Positions 9,230 to 17,060 of a stretch of DNA of 64,000 bases are shown piece by piece. The notes under the pieces were generated by a model. That model made no database searches. It was not told the origin of the DNA and saw nothing but the letters and a program-made list of their open reading frames with translations. This DNA comes from Bifidobacterium apousia (GTDB lineage: Bacteria; Actinomycetota; Actinomycetes; Actinomycetales; Bifidobacteriaceae), in the NCBI RefSeq assembly GCF_007559275.1, contig NZ_VMHK01000002.1, forward strand, positions 434,001 through 498,000, in the 5' to 3' direction. The translations under genes were made by a program, and so were the position numbers. Positions within the stretch are counted from its first letter, which is position 1, and each line of letters opens with the position of its first letter.

Positions 9230-9245
9230 CTGTGACGTATCACAG
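9230..9245. promoter_or_regulatory. Perfect palindrome, candidate operator
   Basis: CTGTGACGTATCACAG: 6-bp arms CTGTGA/TCACAG around CGTA. It lies 63 nt before the GTG start of the M20 hydrolase (11 nt before the alternative ATG 9257). It resembles GntR- or CRP/FNR-class half-sites (TGTGA), but the 4-bp spacer is shorter than the CRP consensus of 6. No regulator gene is adjacent. Confidence 0.5.
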
Positions 9246-9307
9246 CGGAGCAGGCCATGTCCGCCGTGGAAATCAGCGCAGCAAACGAAACGAAGGAGTC
9301 GACAGGC

Positions 9308-10738
9308 GTGGACGACAAGCAACGCATCATGCAGATCATCGAAGACAAGTCACAGGAGTTCATCGAGGCAGCCGATCATATTTGGGGCACCCCCGAGACC
9401 AGGTTTGCAGTCAAGGAGTCGGTCCAGCAGCACTACCAGGTGCTGGAGCAGGAGGGCTTCGAGATCGAAAAGGGCGTGGGCCATATGGACTATGCCTATG
9501 TGGCGACCTGGGGTTCGGGCCGTCCGGTGATCGGCATCACCGGCGAATACGATGCCCTGGGAGGACTCAGCCAGGTGGCCGACCTGGGCGAGCATAAGCC
9601 CCTGGTCGAGGGCGGCAACGGGCAAGGCTGCGGCCACAACATCCTGGGCATGGCGGCCGTCGCGGCAGGCGTGGGCATCAAGACCTTCATGCAGGAGAAG
9701 GGACTCAAGGGGACCATCAAGGTCTTCGGTTGCCCAGCTGAGGAGTCGGGTTACGGCAAGGCCTTCATGGCCAGGGACGGGGTCTTTGACGGGCTGGATC
9801 TGGCCCTGTCCTGGCATCCCTCGGATGTGACCCAGGCCTGGGGTTCCTCCAGCCTGGCGGTCCTGCAGGCCTACTTCGACTTCACCGGCGTGCCGGCGCA
9901 CGCGGCTGCGGCCCCCGAGCTGGGCCGGAGCGCCCTGGATGCCGCAGAGCTGATGAATGTGGGTGTGCAGTTCCTGCGCGAGCACATGATTGATCAGGCC
10001 CGCGTGCACTACGCCTTCATCGACGCAGGCGGCGAGTCAGCCAACGTGGTGCAGTCCCATGCCCGGCTCTACTACTTCGTGCGCGCCCCCAGGATGGACC
10101 AGGCTCAGGATCTGTTCAAGCGTGTTGAGAAGATCGCCCAGGGTGCGGCCCTGATGACCGAGACCCAGGTCAAGGAGGAGTTCGACGCGGCCTGCTACAA
10201 CTTCATTCCCAATCATCCGCTGACCGAGGCCATAGACAGGAACCTGGACCTCGTCGGCCCCCTGCCCCTGGATCAGCAGGAGTTGGACTACGAGCGCCGC
10301 TACACCGATACGGTCCCCGAGGCCGGCAAGCAGCGGGTGCTCAGCCGCACCAAGGAGGCCTTCCCTGATCTGACGGATGAGGAAGTCAGGAAGATGGCCG
10401 AGTCGACCATGGCCCTGAAGAAGTACCCGCTGGTCTTCACCGATACCGCATCGGGGTCCACCGATGTCGGCGATGTCAGCTGGCAGACGCCCACCGCCCA
10501 GTTCAGCGGCGGATTCGAGCCTCAGGGAACCTCGGCCCACTCCTGGCAGTGGGCGGCCAACGGCAAGTCCTCGGTGGCCCACAAGGGTCTGCTGGCTGCG
10601 GGTAAGACCCTGGCCCTGACCGCCTATGATGCGTTTACCGACCCGGATCTGGTCAAGGCCGCCAAGGAGGACTTTGACAAGACCTTCGCCGGCCAGGAGT
10701 ACGAGGTCGTCATCCCTGACGATGTGATGCCCCACTGA
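9308..10738 (+). CDS. M20-family amidohydrolase (AbgB-like)
   Basis: Zinc-dependent aminoacyl hydrolase of peptidase family M20D, most like p-aminobenzoyl-glutamate hydrolase subunit B. Motifs: ITGEYDALGG, metal-binding GQGCGHNILGM, PAEESGYGKAFM with the catalytic Glu, a dimerisation domain (~190-310), and a C-terminal metal region ending PQGTSAHSWQW. About 476 residues from GTG 9308, which has AAGGAG 9 nt upstream; ATG 9257 would add 17 low-complexity residues and also has a weak GGAG. Followed by an MFS transporter, so it probably hydrolyses an imported amide or folate fragment; the substrate is unproven. Partner AbgA and transporter AbgT are not here. Confidence 0.8.
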   Translation: MDDKQRIMQIIEDKSQEFIEAADHIWGTPETRFAVKESVQQHYQVLEQEGFEIEKGVGHMDYAYVATWGSGRPVIGITGEYDALGGLSQVADLGEHKPLVEGGNGQGCGHNILGMAAVAAGVGIKTFMQEKGLKGTIKVFGCPAEESGYGKAFMARDGVFDGLDLALSWHPSDVTQAWGSSSLAVLQAYFDFTGVPAHAAAAPELGRSALDAAELMNVGVQFLREHMIDQARVHYAFIDAGGESANVVQSHARLYYFVRAPRMDQAQDLFKRVEKIAQGAALMTETQVKEEFDAACYNFIPNHPLTEAIDRNLDLVGPLPLDQQELDYERRYTDTVPEAGKQRVLSRTKEAFPDLTDEEVRKMAESTMALKKYPLVFTDTASGSTDVGDVSWQTPTAQFSGGFEPQGTSAHSWQWAANGKSSVAHKGLLAAGKTLALTAYDAFTDPDLVKAAKEDFDKTFAGQEYEVVIPDDVMPH

Positions 10739-10752
10739 CCCACTGTTCGGCT

Positions 10753-10797
10753 GCCGCCAGGCCCTGTGATCTTTGCGGGATCACCTTGCCCGGCGGC
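10753..10797 (+). other. Large two-part hairpin between hydrolase and transporter genes
   Basis: Outer arms GCCGCCAGG/CCCGGCGGC and an inner perfect stem GTGATC/GATCAC separated by an internal loop. No T-run follows. It could be an mRNA stabiliser or partial terminator that sets the ratio of the two products. Confidence 0.45.
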
Positions 10798-10827
10798 GGC
10801 CGGTTTCTACTGAAGGATGACAGACCA

Positions 10828-12024
10828 ATGGCAATCAAGCGATCCTCAAAAACGGCGAGCGGAACGCTGATCTTTTCCCTGATGGCCGGTTACTCGATCG
10901 TGTACATGGACAAGAACATGATCTCGACCGCCATCATCCCCATCTCCGAGCAGTTCCACCTGGACTCGGGGCAGACAGGCATCATCATGTCGGCCTTCTT
11001 CCTGGGCTACTCGCTCATGCAGATTCCCAGCGGCTGGCTGGCCGACCGGCTTGGGGCCAAGCGTGTGCTGATGGCCTCCATGATCATCATCGGTCTGTTC
11101 AGCTACCTGTTCGGCCTGGCCAATGGTCTGGCCTTCTTCATCATCGTGCGGTTCTTCGCTGGCATGGGCCACGGCGGCTACCCGCCCTCCTGCTCCAAGT
11201 CGATCGCGGAGAACTTCCCCCAGGAACGGCGCACCTTCGTCCAGTCGCTGATCCTGTCGACCTCGGGCATCGGCGGCATTCTGGCCTTCGTCCTGGGCGC
11301 CAACCTGGTCGCCATCAACTGGCACCTGGCCTACGCTGTGCTGGGCACCCTCTACCTGCTGGCCTTCGTCTGCATCCTGATCTTCGTGCCCTCCAAGCCC
11401 CGCCAGCCCGAGGCTGACCAGAAGCCCGGAGCCAAGGGGGCAGGGTTCCTCGAGGTTCTGAAGAACAGGAACGTGCTGGTCCTCTTCGTGGCCATGCTGC
11501 TGCTGAACATCCTCCTGTATGGCAATATCTCCTGGATGCCCACCTTCATCAAAAACACCTTCGGTCTCTCGATCGGCCAGGCTGGCATCCTGCTGGCGGT
11601 CAATGCGGTCTTCACGACCGTCGCCACCATCTACGCCGGCCAGTTGCTCTCGAAGCTCTTCCTGGGCAGGGAGAAGTTGGCCATCCTGGGTGCCGGGGTG
11701 ATCAGCGCCGTCCTGGTCGTATGCTTTGTCTTCTCGCGCAACATCTGGCTCTCCCTCCTGCTGCTGATCCTGGTATCCTGCGTCTCCGTGGTGGCCTTCA
11801 CCGGCATCTTCACCTGGCCCCACAAGATCATGGACCCGCATATCATCGGCTCCGCCATCGGCATCATCAATACCGGCGGCACCCTGGGCGGATTCCTGGC
11901 CCCCATGATCATCGGCTACCTGGTCAAGGCGGCCGGCGGTTCCTTCGTCGGAGCCTTCCTCTTCATGGGCGCGGCAGCCATCGCCTCCGGGCTGATGGCT
12001 CTGCTGGTCAAGGTCGGCAAGTAA
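10828..12024 (+). CDS. MFS transporter (organic anion/ACS-like)
   Basis: 398-residue, 12-helix major facilitator permease. Motif A-type GWLADRLGAKRVL follows helix 2; a central loop (~190-205) separates the two six-helix halves. ATG 10828 is preceded by GAAGGA; an upstream in-frame start at 10786 has no ribosome site. It lies 89 nt downstream of the M20 hydrolase in the same direction, so it is probably the uptake system for the hydrolase's substrate or an exporter of its product (inference). Sequence alone does not fix the substrate. Confidence 0.8.
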   Translation: MAIKRSSKTASGTLIFSLMAGYSIVYMDKNMISTAIIPISEQFHLDSGQTGIIMSAFFLGYSLMQIPSGWLADRLGAKRVLMASMIIIGLFSYLFGLANGLAFFIIVRFFAGMGHGGYPPSCSKSIAENFPQERRTFVQSLILSTSGIGGILAFVLGANLVAINWHLAYAVLGTLYLLAFVCILIFVPSKPRQPEADQKPGAKGAGFLEVLKNRNVLVLFVAMLLLNILLYGNISWMPTFIKNTFGLSIGQAGILLAVNAVFTTVATIYAGQLLSKLFLGREKLAILGAGVISAVLVVCFVFSRNIWLSLLLLILVSCVSVVAFTGIFTWPHKIMDPHIIGSAIGIINTGGTLGGFLAPMIIGYLVKAAGGSFVGAFLFMGAAAIASGLMALLVKVGK

Positions 12025-12119
12025 AGCCGGGGCCGAGGCAGCCTCGTACAGGCTTCCGGTCCCGAAGCTCAAAGGTCTGAGACCGAGTCGTGGCTGACTA
12101 TCTATGGCAAGGAGTCACT

Positions 12120-12167
12120 GTGAAAGGACCGGTATCTCTTCTAGGATCTCCGATTCTTTGGTTTTGA
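12120..12167 (+). CDS. Possible 15-residue small ORF
   Basis: GTG start with AAGGAG 5 nt upstream, product MKGPVSLLGSPILWF. The ribosome site is excellent for such a short frame, between the MFS gene and a bidirectional terminator. It may be a remnant or chance; nothing recognisable. Confidence 0.15.
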   Translation: MKGPVSLLGSPILWF

Positions 12168-12200
12168 CCATGGCTGCTTGAAAGCGATGCTTGCAAGATA

Positions 12201-12240
12201 AAGGGCCCGCCCCCTGAGGGATTTCAGGGGGCGGGCCCTT
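12201..12240. terminator. Bidirectional rho-independent-type terminator
   Basis: Perfect 17-bp inverted repeat (12201-12217 with 12224-12240), GC-rich core GGGCCCGCCCCC, loop GGGATT, ending in short A/T runs on both sides. It sits between the convergent MFS gene (+) and cscA (-) and serves both. Confidence 0.85.
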
Positions 12241-12264
12241 CCTATGCCGACTAGAGGAGTAGGA

Positions 12265-13788
12265 TCAGCGATCCGGCTCTTCCCAGATGGTGCCCAGCCT
12301 GGCGATGGAGAGGGAGTCGATCAGGGCCTTGCCCTCGCCGGATTCGGCGATCAGGCGGATGCCGCGGGGCCCTTCGGCGGGGAAGGAGTAGGAGGACATG
12401 ATCTCCAGCCCGTCGTTGATGACGACCTCGATCGAGCCCCGGTCCACGATGATGCGCAGCTTGAGCTTGCCCGAGGACTTGTCGACTGGAGCAGTGCGGT
12501 AACCCCGGTCCCCGTAGGTGTTGCAGTGGCGGTCGAGCACCACGCGGCCCAGCTGGTCGTCATAGCAGACCAGCGTGTGGTCGCCGGATTGCGTCCGGTG
12601 AATCTCCAGACCGATGCGCTCTGCCTGGGACTTGGCCAGGTCGATTTCCATAGCGATGTCGGCGGTCTGCGCGTCGTCAACCAGATCCTGGCTGCCGTTG
12701 ACCTCCAGCTCGATGGAGCCGAAGTCCTGCCTGTCCTGGTCCAGGTCGGAGAACTCGCGTACCGGCAGGCAACGCAGGTGATCGCCGGCCAGGGTGACCT
12801 CGCGGGGTACCGTGAACTGGCCGCACCAGCCGTCCTCCTGCATGGGGATGGGCTCGGTGAAGGGGCTCATCCAGCCGAAGACCAGCCGGCGGCCGTCAGG
12901 GGCTTGGAAGGTCTGCGGGGCATAGAAGTTATGGCCGTCATCCCAGAGGTGGAACTCAGTCTCCTGCTGGAAGTCGCCGCCGGGCTGCCAGCTGCCGATC
13001 ACGTAGCCGGCGTTGTTGTGGTTGCGGGCTTCGAATCCATGAGGTTTCAGGCCCATGGCCGAGTAGCAGATCACCCACTTGTCCTCCAGGGGGAACATGT
13101 CGGGGCATTCCAGCATGAAGACCTCAGGGTCGGGGTGCCGGTAGACGACCCGGTCAAAGGTCCAGTGCTCCATGTCATTGGAGGTATACATCCAGATTTC
13201 GCCTCGATGGGCTGGGGTGCTGACTCCGAAGACCATGTACCAGAGCCCGCCCATCTTCCACACCTTGGGATCGCGGAAGTGCAGGATCTTGTCGTCCGGG
13301 CAGGGGATCACGACCCCCTTCTTTTCGAAGTGGATCCCGTCTGAGGAGACAGCCATGCACTGCTCCTGGAGGTTGCCTTCATCTTCGTTGACCCCGTTGC
13401 GCCAGCGGTGACCGGTGTAGTAGATGGTCAGGCGGCCGTCGTCGCCCACAACGGCCGATCCGGAGAAGACCCCGTCCTTTTCGACCTCCAGGGTGGGCGC
13501 CATGGCCAGGGGCTCGCGCCGCCAGGTGACCAGATCGGCGCTGGATACGTGCCCCCAGTGCATGTTTCCCCACTCGCTCCCATAGGGGTTGAGCTGGAAG
13601 TAGGCATGGTAGCGGCCCTTGTAATAGCTCAGGCCGTTGGGGTCGTTGATCCATCCGGCCTTGGAGGCGATGTGGCACTGGGGATACCAGCGGTCATTGC
13701 GGGTGGCGAAGAGCCGGTCGATGCTCTTCTGGGCCTTGTCCAGCTGAGCGCTCATGTCGGCGTTTTCCTTGGTTGTTGGCTGGTTCAT
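12265..13788 (-). CDS. cscA: GH32 sucrose hydrolase / beta-fructofuranosidase
   Basis: Family GH32 enzyme cleaving sucrose or short fructo-oligosaccharides in the cytoplasm. The nucleophile Asp is in WINDPNGLSYY, the transition-state Asp in HFRDPKVW, and the acid/base Glu in MLECPDMFPL. Five-bladed propeller followed by a C-terminal beta-sandwich; 507 residues, normal length. The ATG at 13788 has AAGGA 7 nt upstream. It follows cscB with a 50-nt gap, and a permease of the oligosaccharide:H+ type suggests it acts on unphosphorylated sucrose (CscA) rather than sucrose 6-phosphate (ScrB). Confidence 0.9.
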   Translation of the reverse strand: MNQPTTKENADMSAQLDKAQKSIDRLFATRNDRWYPQCHIASKAGWINDPNGLSYYKGRYHAYFQLNPYGSEWGNMHWGHVSSADLVTWRREPLAMAPTLEVEKDGVFSGSAVVGDDGRLTIYYTGHRWRNGVNEDEGNLQEQCMAVSSDGIHFEKKGVVIPCPDDKILHFRDPKVWKMGGLWYMVFGVSTPAHRGEIWMYTSNDMEHWTFDRVVYRHPDPEVFMLECPDMFPLEDKWVICYSAMGLKPHGFEARNHNNAGYVIGSWQPGGDFQQETEFHLWDDGHNFYAPQTFQAPDGRRLVFGWMSPFTEPIPMQEDGWCGQFTVPREVTLAGDHLRCLPVREFSDLDQDRQDFGSIELEVNGSQDLVDDAQTADIAMEIDLAKSQAERIGLEIHRTQSGDHTLVCYDDQLGRVVLDRHCNTYGDRGYRTAPVDKSSGKLKLRIIVDRGSIEVVINDGLEIMSSYSFPAEGPRGIRLIAESGEGKALIDSLSIARLGTIWEEPDR

Positions 13789-13838
13789 CCGTGAATCCTT
13801 TCGGGTTGGATGGGTGCTGATGATGGTTGGTATGGGGA

Positions 13839-15131
13839 TCAGCCCTGGGTTACGGCGGACTTCTGCGAATCCCTGATGAAGGGATCGCCGTCCACCTGCT
13901 GGTCGTCGCGCTTGAGCACGAAGATGCCGTAGATCAAGGCGGCCAGCACTACCAGTGAGATGGTGTAGAAGGTGACCTGGTCGCCGGCGCGGTCGTGGAG
14001 GATGCCCAGCGGGGTGGACATGGCCACCTGGCCGACCTGGGAGGCGATCTGGAAGCCCACCATGTACAGGGTGGCGGACAGCTTGGGGTTGAAATGCAGA
14101 GTGAAGTAGCGGAAGGCAGGCAGGCTGAAGAGCGGGACCTCAATGGAGTGGAAGAGCTTGACAACGGAGACCATGACCGGGTCGTGGAAGAAACCGCACA
14201 GACCGATCCTGGCGAACATGACCGTAGCTCCCAGCAGAAGGGAGTTACGCACGCCGATCTTGCGCATGATGATGGGAACCACGCCCATCATGGCTGATTC
14301 CAGGAACACTTGGATGGAGTTGAGGATGCCGTAGACCTCGTGACCCTGTTCCGGGGTGGGGAAGAGGTTGGCATAGTAGTTGGGGAACATCTGCTGGTCG
14401 AAGACCGTGTAGAAGGTGTTGGTGAAGATCACAAAGACGATCAGGAGCCAGAGGGCAGGCATGCCCAGGACATGGATCATGTCGCGCAGGGAGGGCTGGG
14501 ACTTTTCGCCCTCGGGGGTGGACTCTCGCTTGATCTCCTCGCGTTGCTCATCGGGGATCCAGAAGGCGTAGACCAGGAGCATGCACGCGCCGAAGGCGGA
14601 CCCCAGCCAAAAGTTGATCATCGGGTTGATGTTGAAAGTGAACCCTGCGATCAGAGCCACAATGGCGTAGCCGAAGGAGCCCCAGGCGCGGGACTGGCCG
14701 TATTCGAATCCGAATTTGCGGCTGTACCGCTCGGTGATGGCCTCGATCAGGGAGCAGCCTGACATGAAACCTGCGGATAGAACGATTGAACCGAGTACGG
14801 CGCCCAGGATCAGGTTGGAATGCATGAGGGGGGCGTAGATAAATTGCACGAAAGGTCCAACCAGCGCTGCAATGGCCGCGATGAAGATGGCGAGTCTACG
14901 CTTGACCCCCAGTTCGTCCTGTATTACCCCGTAGACAAACATTATTATCAGCGTGCCCACGGAGTTGATGGAGTAGATGTTGCCGACCTGGGTGTTGGTC
15001 ATGCCAAGGCCGTTGATCAGCCATGGCGAGTAGAAGGACCACCAGATGCCCCAGGCGCAGAAGAAGAAGAATATTCCGGTAGAGGATTCCAAATATGATG
15101 GATTCCTCCATGCTGATGATTTGGCGGCCAT
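13839..15131 (-). CDS. cscB: Sucrose/oligosaccharide:H+ symporter (MFS, CscB/LacY-like)
   Basis: 430-residue, 12-helix permease of the oligosaccharide:H+ symporter family. The start FFFFCAWGIWWSFYSPWL and the VYGVIQDELGVKRRL loop are typical; a central hydrophilic loop rich in Glu/Arg/Lys (~195-215) separates the halves. RBS GAGGGAGGGG precedes the ATG. Read together with cscA. Its promoter is overlapped by two LacI-type operators, so expression is expected to respond to the sugar through CscR. Confidence 0.85.
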   Translation of the reverse strand: MAAKSSAWRNPSYLESSTGIFFFFCAWGIWWSFYSPWLINGLGMTNTQVGNIYSINSVGTLIIMFVYGVIQDELGVKRRLAIFIAAIAALVGPFVQFIYAPLMHSNLILGAVLGSIVLSAGFMSGCSLIEAITERYSRKFGFEYGQSRAWGSFGYAIVALIAGFTFNINPMINFWLGSAFGACMLLVYAFWIPDEQREEIKRESTPEGEKSQPSLRDMIHVLGMPALWLLIVFVIFTNTFYTVFDQQMFPNYYANLFPTPEQGHEVYGILNSIQVFLESAMMGVVPIIMRKIGVRNSLLLGATVMFARIGLCGFFHDPVMVSVVKLFHSIEVPLFSLPAFRYFTLHFNPKLSATLYMVGFQIASQVGQVAMSTPLGILHDRAGDQVTFYTISLVVLAALIYGIFVLKRDDQQVDGDPFIRDSQKSAVTQG

Positions 15132-15221
15132 GCTGCCCCTCCCTCACTTGTTGTGCACCGCTTCTCCGCAGTGCCTTCCGGTTCGATGCACTTACTGTGT
15201 GCAGAGCGAATCCTGGTAGGT

Positions 15222-15258
15222 ATAGTAAGCTGTCAATCGATTTACGTCAAACGATTGA
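15222..15258 (-). promoter_or_regulatory. cscBA promoter with tandem LacI-type operators
   Basis: Minus-strand promoter: -35 TTGACG (15245-15250), 17-bp spacer, -10 TACTAT (15222-15227). Operator O1 TCAATCGATTTA (15233-15244) fills the spacer; O2 TCAAACGATTGA (15247-15258) covers the -35. Both fit TCAAnCGnTTnA with the central CG typical of LacI-family sites, centres 14 bp apart. Binding would occlude RNA polymerase. Confidence 0.7.
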
Positions 15259-15391
15259 CGATTGTTGTGCATGCCTTTGAGCACGATTAGCGACCAGCAA
15301 AGGGTGCTGGCCGATTGGTAATTGGCGCGAAGCCCTCCGGAATTCGACCTTGTTTTACCATCTTGCGATGAGGAGGGAGTGTGATTCGGCT

Positions 15392-16465
15392 TTAGTCGCT
15401 GGTCGGGGCCGAGTCTGAGGCGGCATCGAGGCGGGTGGAACCTTTGCGGATCAGGGCGCAATGGATGCGCACCCCGCCAGCCTGATCGAGCGGCGGCAGG
15501 ACGGCACGGGTTTCAGGCAGAGGCAGGGCAACGCGACGGGGATTGATTTGCGCCAGCAGTCGTCGCACCGCCCAGAAGCCCATCTCGTAGTGGGGGAGTT
15601 CGATTGTGCTCAGGGGAGGTGCCATTGTCTCGGCTATGACCTGGTGGTTGTCCACGCCCACCAGATTGAGGTCCCTGCCGATGACCAGATGGCGGGCTGC
15701 GGCCGCCTGGTAGAGGTAAATGGAGCGCGAATCATTGAAGCAGAAGACCCCATCGGGGTGCTGGTCGTCCATCAGGTCGTTCGCCTGATCCATGGCATCC
15801 TGGTTGAAGCCCACCAGTCGGATCAAGGACTGGCCTGCAGGTAACCCAGCTTCCTTGAGAGCGGCCTGATATCCGCGCATTCGCTCTTCTTGCGCGGGCA
15901 GATCCTGTGTGGTGCCCAGGTAGGCCACCCGGCGGCAGCCTGATTCAATCAGGTGACGGGTGGCATCGTAGCCGATCAGGAACTCGTCAGGGGCGATGCT
16001 GGGACAGCGGTTGGCCCGCTCCGCCGCGTTGACCACCACGGCAGGGCAGGAGCGCAGAGCCTGGGGCAGGTCAACATCCTGGTCATACATCTTGGCGAAG
16101 AGGAATCCGTCCACCCCATAGCGCTTCAAAGCCCGGATCTGCTCTGGTTCCCGGATGCCTCCGTCGGTGGAGACGGTGAGAAGCACATATCCGCGCTCAG
16201 CTGCCGCATCCTGTGCGCCCTGAATGATGGCGCCGGCGTAGGGCGTGGTGGCCACCTCTTCGCTGATGAAGCCCAGGATGCCGGTCTTGCTGGTGCGCAG
16301 CGACCGGGCCATGGGATTGGGCCGATAGCCCAGGGTCTTGGCTGTGCTGCGCACCTTTCGGGCGGTCTCCGACTTGACTCTGCCCTTGTCGCGGCCGTTG
16401 AGCACCAGAGAGACTGTGGAGACGGACACGCCTGTGCGTTCGGCGATCTGCTTCATCGTGATCAT
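15392..16465 (-). CDS. cscR: LacI-family transcriptional regulator of sucrose genes
   Basis: 357 residues. N-terminal helix-turn-helix MKQIAERTGVSVSTVSLVLN plus hinge helix near YRPNPMARSLRT; periplasmic-binding-protein-like effector domain with LGFISEE, VDGFLF, FNDSRS and VGVDNHQV. ATG 16465 is preferred (AAGG 7 nt upstream); GTG 16471 is possible. It lies upstream of cscBA on the same strand, and LacI-type palindromes overlap the cscB promoter, so repression relieved by sucrose or a derivative is inferred. About 130 nt of spacer with a weak CCAGCA/TGCTGG hairpin (15294-15310) follow its stop. Confidence 0.85.
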   Translation of the reverse strand: MITMKQIAERTGVSVSTVSLVLNGRDKGRVKSETARKVRSTAKTLGYRPNPMARSLRTSKTGILGFISEEVATTPYAGAIIQGAQDAAAERGYVLLTVSTDGGIREPEQIRALKRYGVDGFLFAKMYDQDVDLPQALRSCPAVVVNAAERANRCPSIAPDEFLIGYDATRHLIESGCRRVAYLGTTQDLPAQEERMRGYQAALKEAGLPAGQSLIRLVGFNQDAMDQANDLMDDQHPDGVFCFNDSRSIYLYQAAAARHLVIGRDLNLVGVDNHQVIAETMAPPLSTIELPHYEMGFWAVRRLLAQINPRRVALPLPETRAVLPPLDQAGGVRIHCALIRKGSTRLDAASDSAPTSD

Positions 16466-16526
16466 GGGCACACCTTAACTTGCTCAGGCGATTTCAGCCC
16501 GGCTGATCGTCAGTGACAGGGAGCTT

Positions 16527-16862
16527 TCAGCGGCTTTCCCCGCCCAGGATCCGGTCGACCCGCTCCACCTTCTCGTGGATCTGATCCCGCTTGCCGGGAC
16601 GGATGTCCAGCCTAAGGCTGACGCCGGTCCTGTATCCCTGCTCGGCCAGGACCCGTGTGGCTTCTTCCACGACCTCCATGACCCGATGCAGATCCCCTTC
16701 GACGACGGTGCTCATGGCATTGGTCTGGTTGGGCAGCCCCGAATCCCTGATGACCTTGATGACCTGGGCCACATAGGTGGACAGCTCCTCACCCTGACCA
16801 GAGGGCGCAATGGTGACCTCGGCTACGGTGTTCAGGTAAGATGGATCGTTCATGTCGGGCAT
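16527..16862 (-). CDS. MTH1187-type thiamine-binding protein (UPF0045)
   Basis: Small 111-residue ferredoxin-like protein. The hallmark pattern of the MTH1187/YkoF family is visible: VAEVTIAPSGQGEELSTYV, then TNAMSTVVEGD and VLAEQGYRTGVSLRLDIRPG. Family members bind thiamine or its pyrimidine moiety in the cytoplasm. GAGGAAAGG lies 8 nt before ATG 16862. It is divergent from glyS. No TPP riboswitch signature was found upstream. Confidence 0.8.
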   Translation of the reverse strand: MPDMNDPSYLNTVAEVTIAPSGQGEELSTYVAQVIKVIRDSGLPNQTNAMSTVVEGDLHRVMEVVEEATRVLAEQGYRTGVSLRLDIRPGKRDQIHEKVERVDRILGGESR

Positions 16863-16969
16863 ATCGGGAACCTTTCCTCGTCGACTGGGGTTGGCAGGCA
16901 GGACGTCCGGTGTCCCCCTGCGGTCACCTGCGCGGCCTCCCGCACCTGCCTCGATGGTAGGCCTCCACG

Positions 16970-17000
16970 CTGACAGCAGGTCACCCGCCGAAGGTATGCT
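16970..17000 (+). promoter_or_regulatory. Candidate glyS promoter
   Basis: -10 TATGCT (16995-17000) with CTGACA (16970-16975) 19 bp upstream (or TGACAG with 18). The predicted start is ~50 nt before the GTG. No T-box or riboswitch fold is seen in this 198-nt divergent region. Confidence 0.4.
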
Positions 17001-17060
17001 GGAGGCCGGTCATCAGGTCGTATGTCCCCAGGAGGGGCTCCCGAGCAGAAGGTGTGATCA

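Noticed and set aside
9230-9245. Calling the palindrome a CRP/GlxR site
   Set aside because: Arms match TGTGA/TCACA but the spacer is 4 bp instead of 6, so the protein class is left open.
16863-17060. TPP riboswitch upstream of the thiamine-binding gene, or T-box upstream of glyS
   Set aside because: I looked for the conserved TPP CTGAGA/ACCTGA blocks and the T-box TGGNACCGCG sequence; neither is present.
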